In this document: positions 36,152 through 45,193 of the stretch, piece after piece
Layout: each line of letters starts with the position of its first letter
Numbering within the stretch: the stretch's first letter is position 1
DNA from: Halostella salina
GTDB taxonomy: Archaea; Halobacteriota; Halobacteria; Halobacteriales; Natronoarchaeaceae
DNA: 64,000 bases
Assembly (NCBI RefSeq): GCF_003675855.1
Contig: NZ_RCIH01000004.1
Location: 310,001-374,000 of the forward strand
Reading direction: 5' to 3'
Made by a program: the position numbers and the translations under genes
Notes under the pieces: model-generated
Database searches by the model: none
What the model was told of the DNA's origin: nothing
The model's input: the letters and a program-made list of their open reading frames with translations, nothing else

Positions 36152-37000
36152 GTGGCCGACGGCGGGAACGACCTGACGGCGGCCGACCGGTTCACCACGG
36201 TGTTCGAGCGCGAGCTCGTGACCCTCCGCCGCAGTCGGACCGTGTGGCTGCTCGGCGGCAGCTTCCTCGCGGCCGTCGTCGGTATCGGCCTCGCGAGCGG
36301 TGCGAACGGATACGTGCCGCTCGTGCTGACGCTCATGACGCCCGTCGAACTCCTGGTGCCGGTGGTTTCGGCGGCGGCCGGCTACCGCGCGGTGCTGGCG
36401 GACCGGGTCCGCGGCGAGACGAGCGTCCTCAGGACGTACCCGGTCGGCTCCGGCACGTACGTTGCCGGCGTCTACTGCGGCAGGCTGGTGTGGGTCCTGG
36501 GGGTCGTCGTCGCCTCGCTGTTGGCGGCCGGGGCGACGGTGTCGGTCGCCGACCCGCCTGCGGACGTGCTTGCACAGTACAGCGGGCTCGACTCACCGGT
36601 GTACTACCTCCGGTTCGTCGTCCTGACGGCGGTGTTTGCTGCCGTCGTGCTCGCGCTGGTCGTCCTCCTCTCGTCGCTCGTCCGGACTGACCGACGGGGC
36701 GTCGTCGCTGCGCTAACGTTCGTCGTCGTGCTGTCGTTCGGGGCGGACCTGCTGGTCCTGTTCGGCGTGGCCGGCGGCGTCGTCGGCGGGAACGCTCTGC
36801 CCTGGTACCTCGCGATGACCCCTGCGAGTGCGTACCGCGGGCTGGTGACGGCGTACGTCGTCGCGCCGGTCGCCGAGACGGCCGTTCGGCCCGCTGCGCC
36901 GGTCGCAAGCGCCGTGGGTCTCGGGGTCTGGTTCGTCCTTTCGCTGCTTGCAGCCGGGGTCGTCGTCTGGGACGCGTCGCCGTACGGCCGAGTCGAGTGA
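36152..37000 (+). CDS. nosY: NosY-like ABC transporter permease
   Basis: 282 residues from a GTG start 2 bp after nosF. Six hydrophobic segments (WLLGGSFLAAVVGIGLASGA, LVPVVSAAAGY, VLGVVVASLLAAGATV, VLTAVFAAVVLALVVLL, FVVVLSFGADLLVLFG, VWFVLSLLAAGVVVWD) and the ABC-2 fold ER-ELVTLRRSRTVW start typical of NosY. Partner of NosF. Convergent with the qNOR gene. Confidence 0.86.
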   Translation: MADGGNDLTAADRFTTVFERELVTLRRSRTVWLLGGSFLAAVVGIGLASGANGYVPLVLTLMTPVELLVPVVSAAAGYRAVLADRVRGETSVLRTYPVGSGTYVAGVYCGRLVWVLGVVVASLLAAGATVSVADPPADVLAQYSGLDSPVYYLRFVVLTAVFAAVVLALVVLLSSLVRTDRRGVVAALTFVVVLSFGADLLVLFGVAGGVVGGNALPWYLAMTPASAYRGLVTAYVVAPVAETAVRPAAPVASAVGLGVWFVLSLLAAGVVVWDASPYGRVE

Positions 37001-37083
37001 TACCGTGGGACACTGGCTCCCGGCCGTCTCCTCCGGGGCCAACAGTTCAAAAACGGGCGGCGGTAGCGTTCCGCTGTGCCGAC

Positions 37084-39372
37084 TCAGTCGTCGCTCTCGG
37101 CGAACACGCGGTCGGAGATGGGGGTGCGCTGCTCGTCCTCGTCGGTGACCGGCGTGCGCTGGTGGCGCAGCTTCGCCGCCACGTCGTAGCCGAAGATGGC
37201 GGTACCGAGGATGATCAGCGTGTCCCCGGGCATCCGCGCCCAGAACAGCAACTGGATGAGCGACCCCTCGTAGAACGCCAGGCTCCGTGCGGCGTCGTAG
37301 TTGCCGGCGAAGGCGGCCTCCAGCTGGAGGAAGCCCACGGGGAGCAGGGAGATCAGGACCATCAGCGCGAGGCCGACGTTCCAGGTCCAGAACGCCCACC
37401 AGAGCCGGCGGCTGCTCCAGGCCTCGCTCCGGGTGGTGATCCGGAGCAGGTACGTCGACATCCCGATGGCGAGGAAGCCGAAGGCCCCGAACATCGCGGC
37501 GTGGGCGTGGGCGACGGTGAGGTAGGTGCCGTGCTCGTAGTAGTTGATGATCGGGAGGTTGATGAAAAACCCGAGCACGCCGGCGCCGACGAAGTTCCAC
37601 AGGCCGCTGGCGACGATGAAGGCGAAGGGGAGCGTGTAGGGGAACGACTCGCCCGCGCCCCGCATCGCGCGGTACTCGCCGAGCGCCTCGTAGAGGATGA
37701 ACACGAGCGGGATCAGCTCCAGCGTCGAGAAGACGCTCCCGAGGGGCAGCCACACGTCTGGCTGGCCGATCCACCAGTAGTGGTGGGAGACGCCGATGAC
37801 GCCGCTGCCCATCACCAGCAGCGCCTCGAACGCGACGGCCTTCTCGGCGGAGGACTTCTTCAACAGGTTCATCGACACCAGCGTCAGGCCGACGATGGCG
37901 ACGATGAAGAACTCGAAGGCCCCCTCGACCCACATGTGGACGACCCACCAGCGCCAGAACTCCGTGACGACGATGTTCGTCTCCGGGGTGTACAGCGTGC
38001 CCGCGACGAACAGCAGGGCGATGGAGCCGCCTGCGTAGAGGATCATGTGCGCCAGCCCGTACCGCGGCTCGCGGTCGAGCAGCGGCTTGAACCCGCGGGC
38101 GACCAGCGCCGCCCAGCCGAGGAAGCCGGCGAGCAGGCCGAACTGCCAGAGCCGGCCGACCTCCAGGTACTCCAGCCCCTCGTTGCCGATGATCCACCAG
38201 AGCTCGCCGTCGATGTAGCCGTTCGCGCCGAGCCAGATGCCCGACAGCCCGCCGACGACGACCACGACCAGCGCGACGAGCAGGCCCTTCACGTACGTGG
38301 CCTGGTTCCTGGGTTCGTACCCGGTCAGCAGCGCGGGGAGGAACAGGCCCGCCCCGAGCCACAGCGTGGCGATCCAGAGGATCCCCAGGTCGATGTGCCA
38401 CGTCTTCGCCATGGCGAAGGGGAGCAGGGAGAGGAAGTCGATCCCCAGCGCCTCCCCGATGCCGAAGAACGCGTCGCGCTCGATGTAGTAGTGGGCCAGC
38501 AGCCCCCCGAGCAGCACCTGTGCGAGGAACAGGCCCGCGGCGACGAGGACGAACTTCGAGGCGGCTATCTGGCTGGGGAACACGTCCACGTCGTCTGGCT
38601 GTGGCACCTCGATCCCCTCCGTGTCGGGTTCGGGCAGGTCGACCGAGCGGTAGAGCCAGACGCCGATCCCCGCGCCCGCGACCAGCAGGACGACGGAGAT
38701 GACGCTCCAGGTCATCGTGCCCGCGGTCGGCTCGTTGCCGGCGGCCGGCTGGTACGGCCACTCGTTCGTGTAGGTGTGGTCGCTCCCGGGCCGGTCGGTG
38801 TGAGCGATCCACGCCGTCCACAGCGCGAAGTCGGCGAACTGCCGGGCCTCCTCCTCGGACTGGATCATGCCCTCGGGGACGCCGCGCTCGGCGCTCCCCT
38901 CGTGATAGCGCTCGATGTACGTCTCGCGCACCTGCTCGTGGGCGTACGTCTCGGCGGCGGTGTACTCCCGCTCGGAGCCGTCGCCGTCAAGGTCCTGCTC
39001 GACGCGTTCGTCGATCGCGGCCTGCTGCTCGGCCGAGAGGTTCCCGTACGCCGCGTCGTGGCGCTCCCGGGCGTAGTAGTCCCGCATGTGCTGGACTTTC
39101 AGGTCCAGCGTGTCGGCGGTGTAGTCCACGCCGTAGTACGCGCCGTTGCCGAGGATCGACCCGTGGTTCATCAGGCCGTACTGCTGGAACGCCTTCTTGC
39201 CCTCGCGAACGCTCTCGTCGGTGACGACCGTCTCCCCGCTCTCGCTCTCGATGGTGTCGGGGATCGGCGGGGCCGCCTGGTATGAGAGCCACGCGCCGGC
39301 CCCCATGACGACCAGATTCGCCACGAAGACGACGACGAGTATCTTCGCGATGGTCTGTCGCTGTACCTTCAT
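37084..39372 (-). CDS. norB: Quinol-dependent nitric oxide reductase (qNOR)
   Basis: 762 residues from ATG at 39370-39372. It has an N-terminal helix and an extended extracytoplasmic domain (NHGSILGNGAYYGVDYTAD) without a c-type heme motif, which marks the quinol type. The catalytic core follows, with heme and FeB ligands in AKTWHIDLG, VHMWVEGAFEFF, SHHYWWIG and VAHAHAAMFGAFGF, including the Glu of WVEG. Reduces 2 NO to N2O in the membrane with quinol as donor. A downstream gene encodes a winged-helix protein that may regulate it. No cytochrome c subunit NorC is needed or seen. Confidence 0.95.
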   Translation of the reverse strand: MKVQRQTIAKILVVVFVANLVVMGAGAWLSYQAAPPIPDTIESESGETVVTDESVREGKKAFQQYGLMNHGSILGNGAYYGVDYTADTLDLKVQHMRDYYARERHDAAYGNLSAEQQAAIDERVEQDLDGDGSEREYTAAETYAHEQVRETYIERYHEGSAERGVPEGMIQSEEEARQFADFALWTAWIAHTDRPGSDHTYTNEWPYQPAAGNEPTAGTMTWSVISVVLLVAGAGIGVWLYRSVDLPEPDTEGIEVPQPDDVDVFPSQIAASKFVLVAAGLFLAQVLLGGLLAHYYIERDAFFGIGEALGIDFLSLLPFAMAKTWHIDLGILWIATLWLGAGLFLPALLTGYEPRNQATYVKGLLVALVVVVVGGLSGIWLGANGYIDGELWWIIGNEGLEYLEVGRLWQFGLLAGFLGWAALVARGFKPLLDREPRYGLAHMILYAGGSIALLFVAGTLYTPETNIVVTEFWRWWVVHMWVEGAFEFFIVAIVGLTLVSMNLLKKSSAEKAVAFEALLVMGSGVIGVSHHYWWIGQPDVWLPLGSVFSTLELIPLVFILYEALGEYRAMRGAGESFPYTLPFAFIVASGLWNFVGAGVLGFFINLPIINYYEHGTYLTVAHAHAAMFGAFGFLAIGMSTYLLRITTRSEAWSSRRLWWAFWTWNVGLALMVLISLLPVGFLQLEAAFAGNYDAARSLAFYEGSLIQLLFWARMPGDTLIILGTAIFGYDVAAKLRHQRTPVTDEDEQRTPISDRVFAESDD

Positions 39373-39453
39373 ACAGGCGGTGGTTTGTCGCTTCCGCCCT
39401 TGTAGCACCCGTGGCTTCCCACCGGCTGGCAACCCACACGAACGTGTTCGGGA

Positions 39454-39834
39454 TCAGCGGTCGGGCAGTTCCTGATGGGCGGCGTGTTCGGCGTACTCCT
39501 CGACGGTCGGCTGCCCCCGGAACCTGACGACGCCGGACCGCGGGTCGAAGTCGGCGACGTTCTCGGCGTCCAGCCGCGGGAGATGCGAGTGGTAGAGGTC
39601 CGCCCTGACCGACTCCAGTTGCGCCTCGGTCGGGTCCCCGTTTTCCTCCCAGGCGGCGACCTGTTCGGCGAGGGCACCGTACTCGATCGTCTCGGTCTCG
39701 GTATCGAGGAGGCAGTAGATGGCGTACCGACGACGGCGGTTCGACAGGAGTGAGAAGACGGTGTCGAGGGTGAGCGCCGCTCCGCCGTCACACACGATAT
39801 CGTCGGCAGGGTCTTCGGCGTGGTCGTCGCTCAT
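39454..39834 (-). CDS. Winged-helix protein (DUF7344 type)
   Basis: 126-residue haloarchaeal winged-helix protein: TLDTVFSLLSNRRRRYAIYCLLD is the characteristic first helix pair, followed by a wing-containing SVRADLYHSHLPRLD...DFDPRSGVVRF. Family DUF7344, usually putative transcription regulators. It lies 81 bp upstream of the qNOR gene on the same strand and may control it. Confidence 0.78.
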   Translation of the reverse strand: MSDDHAEDPADDIVCDGGAALTLDTVFSLLSNRRRRYAIYCLLDTETETIEYGALAEQVAAWEENGDPTEAQLESVRADLYHSHLPRLDAENVADFDPRSGVVRFRGQPTVEEYAEHAAHQELPDR

Positions 39835-39981
39835 CTCGGGGCGGCAACGGCTACACCGCCCGGGACAAAGAACGATGAGCCTAGACAGCTAGACCGAACG
39901 GGGTCGTCCACCCTGTTCCCGCGGCCACGGCGGGGTGGTTCGGCCGTCGAATTTATGCCCGACTACGGTCCAGTACGGGTA

Positions 39982-40260
39982 ATGACCGAGGCCGATGCCG
40001 AACTGTCGTCCGAGTGGCAGCCGAGTGAACGGGTCGTCGAGTCGGTCGCCCGAACCGAGGGGGTCGACCCGGTCGACCTCCAGCCACCGCTGAACGACGT
40101 CGTCGACCTTGACGCGCTGGACGCGCTGTTCGCCCCGGTCGGGGGCGTCCCGCGGACGGACGGCCGGGTCGAGTTCCGGTACGACGATTACCTCGTCGCG
40201 GTCGATGCGGACGGGACCGTCGCGGTCGAACCGGTCGACGCCACGTCCGCCGAGTCCTGA
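39982..40260 (+). CDS. HalOD1 output-domain protein
   Basis: 92 residues from ATG at 39982; the sequence ERVVESVARTEGVDPVDLQPPLNDVVDLDALDALF matches the halobacterial output domain HalOD1, thought to bind effectors or partners in signalling. FRYDDYLVAVDADGTVAVEPV forms the C-terminal strand pair. No partner evident nearby except the DUF7344 gene. Confidence 0.82.
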   Translation: MTEADAELSSEWQPSERVVESVARTEGVDPVDLQPPLNDVVDLDALDALFAPVGGVPRTDGRVEFRYDDYLVAVDADGTVAVEPVDATSAES

Positions 40261-40442
40261 CCCCGGCGGTCGCGCGACTGCCCGGAGCGACTGGCGTCGC
40301 CGCCCGTTTCGAAGGTCTTAAACTCCGAAGCCGAGTACGTCCGACAACTCGCTGGACGACGGGCACCAGCGGGCACCCGTGTACTCGGGACGGAATGTGG
40401 CCGGTTCGACCGGCTGAACCACAAGCGCCCGTGGTGATAACC

Positions 40443-41033
40443 ATGGCACGAAGCTTCTACTCACACATCAAGGAAGCGTGGAAGGACCCGGACGACGGCG
40501 ACCTCGCCGAACTCCAGTGGCAGCGAAAGCAGGACTGGCGCGACCAGGGCGCCATCGAGCGCATCGAGCGCCCGACCCGCCTCGACAAGGCCCGCGAACT
40601 GGGCTACAAGGCGAAGCAGGGCGTCGTCGTCGCCCGCGTGAGCGTCCGCAAAGGCTCGGCCCGCAAGGAGCGGTTCCGCGCCGGCCGCCGGACCAAGCGC
40701 CAGGGTGTCAACGCGATCACCCGCCGCAAGAACCTCCAGCGGATCGCCGAGGAGCGCTCCTCCCGGAAGTTCCGCAACCTGCGCGTCCTCAACTCCTACT
40801 GGGTCGGCGAGGACGGCAGCCAGAAGTGGTTCGAGGTAATCCTGCTGGACCCCGAACACCCCGCGATCGAGAACGACGACGACCTCAACTGGATCTGCGA
40901 CGACGCCCACAAGAACCGCGCGTTCCGCGGGCTGACCAGCGCCGGCACGAAGAACCGCGGGCTCTCCGAGAAGGGCAAGGGCACCGAGCACACCCGCCCG
41001 AGCAACTCCTCGGACCAGGGTCGCGGAAAGTAA
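40443..41033 (+). CDS. rpl15e: 50S ribosomal protein L15e
   Basis: 196 residues, basic overall, beginning MARSFYSHIKEAWKDPDDG, with RKGSARKERFRAGRRTKRQGVN and the C-terminal tail AFRGLTSAGTKNRGLSEKGKGTEHTRPS. Universal archaeal/eukaryotic large-subunit protein. The ATG at 40443 gives the conserved N-terminus. Confidence 0.97.
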   Translation: MARSFYSHIKEAWKDPDDGDLAELQWQRKQDWRDQGAIERIERPTRLDKARELGYKAKQGVVVARVSVRKGSARKERFRAGRRTKRQGVNAITRRKNLQRIAEERSSRKFRNLRVLNSYWVGEDGSQKWFEVILLDPEHPAIENDDDLNWICDDAHKNRAFRGLTSAGTKNRGLSEKGKGTEHTRPSNSSDQGRGK

Positions 41034-41093
41034 CGCGGTCGCGGACACCTGCGCGGACCAACTACTACGTTTTTCGCCCCCGTAGCTTCGGGT

Positions 41094-41408
41094 ATGCCCA
41101 CGATCAAATACCAGGGTGAGGTAGTCGAGTGCGAGGCCGGGGCGAACCTCCGAGCGGCGCTGCGCGACGCCGGCCTGTCGCCGCACAACGGCGCGTCGAG
41201 CTACCTGAACTGTGGCGGCCACGCGACCTGCGGGACCTGTGCCGTCGCCGTCGAGGGGGAGGTGAGCGACCCGACCGACGCCGAGCAGCGCCGGCTGTCG
41301 TTCCCGCCACACGACCCCGACGCGGGGCTCCGACTGGCGTGTCAGACCACGGTCGAGGGCGACGTGACCGTCCGAAAGGGGGACGGGTTCTGGGGGCAGC
41401 GTCAGTAG
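41094..41408 (+). CDS. Plant-type 2Fe-2S ferredoxin
   Basis: 104 residues with C-x5-C-x2-C in NCGGHATCGTC near residue 40 and the fourth Cys in LACQTT near residue 83, i.e. a standard [2Fe-2S] cluster. Low-potential electron carrier. It runs head-on into the E1 beta gene: the two coding regions overlap by 7 bp at 41402-41408. Confidence 0.9.
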   Translation: MPTIKYQGEVVECEAGANLRAALRDAGLSPHNGASSYLNCGGHATCGTCAVAVEGEVSDPTDAEQRRLSFPPHDPDAGLRLACQTTVEGDVTVRKGDGFWGQRQ

Positions 41409-42370
41409 TCCATCGCCCGTTCGATCCCCGCGCGGATCCGCTCGGGGTCGGGCATGTACGCCTCCTCGCGGGCGTACAGCGGGAACGGCACGTCGTACCC
41501 CGTCACGCGCTCGACGGGGGCCTCCAGATACATGAGCGCCTCGTCGTTGATCCGGGCGGTGATCTCGGCGGCCATCCCCGCCGTCTTCGGGGCCTCGTGG
41601 ACGACGACGCAGCGCCCCGTCTTCCGCACCGAGTCGAGGATCGCGTCGGTGTCCAGCGGTACGATCGTCCGGGGGTCGATCAGTTCGACGTCGGCGTCGA
41701 CGCCGTCGGCCGCGCGCTGGGCTTCCCGGCGCATCGCGCCCCACGCGACGACCGTCACGTCGTCCCCGGTTTCGACCACGTTCGCCTCGCCCAGCGGAAC
41801 GACGTGTTCGCCCTCGGGCACCTCGCCGCGGACCGCGCGGTAGAGCCGGGTGGGTTCGAGGAAGACGACGGGGTCGGGGTCCCGGATCGACGCGGTCAGC
41901 AGGCCCTTCGCGTCGGCCGGTGTCGACGGGTACGCGACCTTCAGGCCCGGCGTGTGCGCGTAGCCCGCCTCGAAGCTCTCGGAGTGGTGTTCGAGCGCCC
42001 GGATGCCGCCGCCGGCGGGCGCGCGGATCGTCATCGGACAGTTGAGCGTCCCGCGCGACCGACTCCGCAGGCGCGAGACGTGTTGCTGGATCTGGTGGAA
42101 CGCCTGGTGGGCGAACCCCGAGAACTGGATCTCGGGCACCGGCGTCAGCCCGTGGGCGGCGAGGCCGACGCCCGTGCCGACGATCGCCGCCTCCGCAACC
42201 GGGGTGTCGTATATCCGGTTCGGGAACTCGTCGATCAGGCCCTCCGTCGCCCGGAACACGCCGCCGTTCCTGCCCACGTCCTGCCCGTAGACGATCACGT
42301 CGTCGTCGCGCGCCAGCTCCGCGCGGAGCGTTCCCCGCACCGCCTCGACGATGTTTCGCTGGTCACTCAT
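41402..42370 (-). CDS. 2-oxoacid dehydrogenase E1 subunit beta
   Basis: 322 residues, transketolase-type beta subunit: EAVRGTLRAELARDDDVIVYGQDVG start, GVGLAAHGLTPVPEIQF, and the C-terminal transketolase_C part (VHEAPKTAGMAAEITARI). Forms the ThDP-dependent alpha2beta2 decarboxylase of a pyruvate- or branched-chain-type dehydrogenase complex with the overlapping alpha gene (8 bp). No lipoyl E2 or E3 gene is present here; substrate unresolved. Confidence 0.92.
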   Translation of the reverse strand: MSDQRNIVEAVRGTLRAELARDDDVIVYGQDVGRNGGVFRATEGLIDEFPNRIYDTPVAEAAIVGTGVGLAAHGLTPVPEIQFSGFAHQAFHQIQQHVSRLRSRSRGTLNCPMTIRAPAGGGIRALEHHSESFEAGYAHTPGLKVAYPSTPADAKGLLTASIRDPDPVVFLEPTRLYRAVRGEVPEGEHVVPLGEANVVETGDDVTVVAWGAMRREAQRAADGVDADVELIDPRTIVPLDTDAILDSVRKTGRCVVVHEAPKTAGMAAEITARINDEALMYLEAPVERVTGYDVPFPLYAREEAYMPDPERIRAGIERAMDY

Positions 42371-43430
42371 GGCGCTCGAACGCCTCCCGCTGGTCGGCGA
42401 GCCACGGCGACAGTTCGGCGAAGGCGTGGTCGAACATCTCGGCCGGATCGACGTCGCGCTCGCCCTCGCGGGCGCGCTCGATGGCCGCCTCTAGCTCCTC
42501 CTCCACGTCGTCCTCTATCTCCGCCACCGCGTCGTCGTCGAGCACTCCCTCCTCGCGGAGGTAGTCCTCGTAGCGGTCGATCGGGTCGCGCTTCGCCCAC
42601 TCGGCCTCCTCCTCGGGCGTCCGGTACACCGAGGGGTCGTCGGCGGTGGTGTGCATCGACCGGCGGTAGGTGAGCGCCTCGACGACGACCGGTTCGCCCT
42701 GCCGGGCCTGCTCCAGGGCCTCCGAGACGACTTTGTACGTGCCGAGCACGTCGTTGCCGTCGACCTGCACGCCGTCGATGCCGGCCGCGACCGCCTTCTG
42801 TGCGATCGTCTCCGCCCGCGTCTGGCGCTCGCGCGGGACGGAGATGGCGTACCGGTTGTTCTGACAGAGGAACACGGTGTGGGCGTCGAACACGCCGGCC
42901 ACGTTGAACGCCTCGTAGGCGTCGCCCTCGCTCGACGCGCCGTCGCCGAAGAAGACGAGCGAGGCGTCGTCGTCGCCGGTGATCGCCTGTCCCCAGCCCA
43001 GTCCCGCACCGTGGAGCGTCTGACTGCCGACCGCGATGGAGGGCGGCATCGTGTGCTCGCCCTCCGGCACCGCCGCGCCCTCCTCCATCCCCATCGCGTA
43101 CCACAGCAGGAGGTGGGGGTCGACGCCGCGCGTCAGGTAGGCGGCCGACTCGCGGAACGAGGGGACCATCCAGTCGCCCTCGGACAGCGCCGCCGCGCTG
43201 GCGACCTGAACGGCCTCCTGACCGATAGCGGGCGCGATAGTCCCTATCTCGCCGCGGCGCTGGAGCGCGACGGCGCGCTCGTCGAACCGCCGGGCGCGGC
43301 GCATGTTTCGGTACAGGTCGCGCAACTCCGCCGTCGACAGGTCCGGCAGCAGGTCGGGGTCCGCGTTCCCCGCCTCGTCGAGGGCCTGCACGTGGTCGAT
43401 CGTGAACTCCGCCGCCCGCTCTCGGGGCAT
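42363..43430 (-). CDS. 2-oxoacid dehydrogenase E1 subunit alpha
   Basis: 355 residues from ATG at 43428-43430 (MPRERAAEFTIDHVQ); an upstream GTG at 43442 would add four residues. ThDP/Mg motif GDGASSEGDAYEAFNVAGVF...QNNRYAISVP at about residues 165-205 and FRESAAYLTRG near residue 95. It is translated just upstream of, and overlaps, the beta gene. Known haloarchaeal OADHC E1 proteins have this layout. Confidence 0.92.
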   Translation of the reverse strand: MPRERAAEFTIDHVQALDEAGNADPDLLPDLSTAELRDLYRNMRRARRFDERAVALQRRGEIGTIAPAIGQEAVQVASAAALSEGDWMVPSFRESAAYLTRGVDPHLLLWYAMGMEEGAAVPEGEHTMPPSIAVGSQTLHGAGLGWGQAITGDDDASLVFFGDGASSEGDAYEAFNVAGVFDAHTVFLCQNNRYAISVPRERQTRAETIAQKAVAAGIDGVQVDGNDVLGTYKVVSEALEQARQGEPVVVEALTYRRSMHTTADDPSVYRTPEEEAEWAKRDPIDRYEDYLREEGVLDDDAVAEIEDDVEEELEAAIERAREGERDVDPAEMFDHAFAELSPWLADQREAFERHE

Positions 43431-43516
43431 GTTCTGACCCACAACGGAGAGCGACTTATGCGCCGGCCGGGGCTCCCGGGACCACGCTTATGTGACCTGT
43501 CCCCGTTACCGGCCGT

Positions 43517-43609
43517 ATGGACGGCGCTGATAGGTTCTTCCTCGTGATGCTGCTCCTGATCTTCGCGCTTATCGCCCTCGGTCTCGGTCTGGCGCTTTTC
43601 GGGACCTGA
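43517..43609 (+). CDS. Possible 30-residue membrane peptide
   Basis: ATG-initiated frame coding MDGADRFFLVMLLLIFALIA...LALFGT, a single hydrophobic helix with short polar ends, in the 250 bp between the E1 alpha start and the aIF1 gene. Small single-helix proteins are common in haloarchaea, but no homologue is known to me; this could be chance. Confidence 0.35.
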   Translation: MDGADRFFLVMLLLIFALIALGLGLALFGT

Positions 43610-43671
43610 CCCCCGCGGCAGTCCGTCCGAAACCGCCCGCCGCGGGGACAGGTCCCGACAGTGTTTAATAG

Positions 43672-43989
<318 letters not shown>

Positions 43990-44029
43990 TCACCTCCCCG
44001 GCAGCCCGCCCGCGCACCAGCCGGGCCGA

Positions 44030-44374
44030 TTAGAACGGCGCGTCGGGCGTCCCGTCCGTATTCTCCCGGTCGAGTTCCCCCTCCCAGGCCTCCAGACCGC
44101 CGGCCATGCTGTAGACGGCGGCGCCGACGGCCTCGTGTGACGCGACGAGCCGTGCGGCCCTGACGCTTGATTTCCCGTGCGGACAGACCGTCACCACGTG
44201 GTCCGCGTCCGCGAGGTCCGGGGCGGCCTCGGCCAGTTTCGGAAACGGCACGTTCCGGCTCCCCGGGACGTGCCCCCGACGGAACGCGGTCGGGGACCGG
44301 ATGTCGACGACTTCGACCGTCTCGTCCCCGTCGCGCAACTCCTGCACCCGTTCGGGCGGTATCTCGGCGTCCAT
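44030..44374 (-). CDS. Rhodanese-like domain protein
   Basis: 114-residue single rhodanese domain: VEVVDIRSPTAFRRGHVPGSRNVPF at the N-terminus and the active-site loop VVTVCPHGKSSVRAA with Cys near residue 66, then YSMAGGLEAWEG. May transfer sulfur. ATG at 44372-44374 chosen because the domain begins right after it. Convergent with the aIF1 gene. Confidence 0.85.
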   Translation of the reverse strand: MDAEIPPERVQELRDGDETVEVVDIRSPTAFRRGHVPGSRNVPFPKLAEAAPDLADADHVVTVCPHGKSSVRAARLVASHEAVGAAVYSMAGGLEAWEGELDRENTDGTPDAPF

Positions 44375-44458
44375 GCCCGCCAGTCCGCGAGCGCGCCGAA
44401 AAAGGCCACCGCTCCGCCGGGCGAAAGTTCCTTGTGAACATGGGGCATAGATTCGGCC

Positions 44459-44578
44459 ATGCGCCTGCACGAGGTCATCTCCGGCGCTGCACGCATGAGC
44501 GACCGACCCGCCGACGAGGGCGACCGGGACGACGCCGACGAGACGCGGGTCGGACCGCCGATACGCTGGCACCGCTAG
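44459..44578 (+). CDS. Small 39-residue frame, doubtful
   Basis: ATG frame MRLHEVISGAARMSDRPADEGDRDD...RWHR of 39 residues, charged and disordered-looking, reading into a stop that shares the CTAG with the NUDIX gene. The RWHR ending and the good haloarchaeal codon bias make it worth listing, but there is no recognised homologue. Confidence 0.35.
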   Translation: MRLHEVISGAARMSDRPADEGDRDDADETRVGPPIRWHR

Positions 44579-45156
44579 AGGTAGCCGTCCTCCTTCGCCA
44601 GCAGGATCCCCTCGACCGTCGCGTCGTTGGTCGGGGGGGTCCGCGCCGCCGTCAACGCCTCGTCGACGGAGAGCCGCCGGACGGAGAGGAACTCGTTGTC
44701 GTCCAGGTCCGCCCCCACCTCGGTCAGTCCCTCGGCCACGACGATGCCGCGCTCGTGGCGCATGAGGCCCGTCGCAACGTCGTACCGCTGGAGCAGGGTC
44801 GTCTCGTCGGGTGCGTAGCCGGTCTCCTCCTGCAGTTCCCGGGCGGCGGCGCTCTCGTAGCTCTCCCCGCCCTCCCGCGGGACCACGCCCTCGCCGTGGG
44901 CGTCGCCGTCGGTGTGGTCCTCGACGATCCCGGCGGGGAGTTCCAGCTGCGTCTCGCGGACGGTCGGGCGGTACTGCTCGACGAACACCACGTCGCCGTC
45001 GGCCACCGCGACGACGACCACCGCCGGCGGGAGTTCGGCCCAGTAGTAGCGCTTCCGGCTGCCGTCGGGCTGCTCGACGAGGTCGTAGCCGCCCTGATAC
45101 CACGGCGTGTCGTACTCCGTCTCCGACTCGATGACCGGCCAGTCGTGGTCGTCCAT
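44575..45156 (-). CDS. NUDIX hydrolase
   Basis: 193 residues with the NUDIX box GGESYESAAARELQEETGY at about residues 98-116 (G-x5-E-x7-REUxEExGU) and upstream strand PPAVVVVAVADGDVVFVEQYR. Resembles ADP-ribose pyrophosphatase-type NUDIX proteins. ATG at 45154-45156 begins MDDHDWPVIESET. Confidence 0.9.
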   Translation of the reverse strand: MDDHDWPVIESETEYDTPWYQGGYDLVEQPDGSRKRYYWAELPPAVVVVAVADGDVVFVEQYRPTVRETQLELPAGIVEDHTDGDAHGEGVVPREGGESYESAAARELQEETGYAPDETTLLQRYDVATGLMRHERGIVVAEGLTEVGADLDDNEFLSVRRLSVDEALTAARTPPTNDATVEGILLAKEDGYL

Positions 45157-45193
45157 GGTCGCGTCGTCGTGCCGATCGGAAAAAGCCGTTCCG

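Noticed and set aside
36997-39285. 762-residue plus-strand frame opposite the qNOR gene.
   Set aside because: Opposite frame of a strong gene in GC-rich DNA; composition is Asp/Gln/Arg-rich without any domain.
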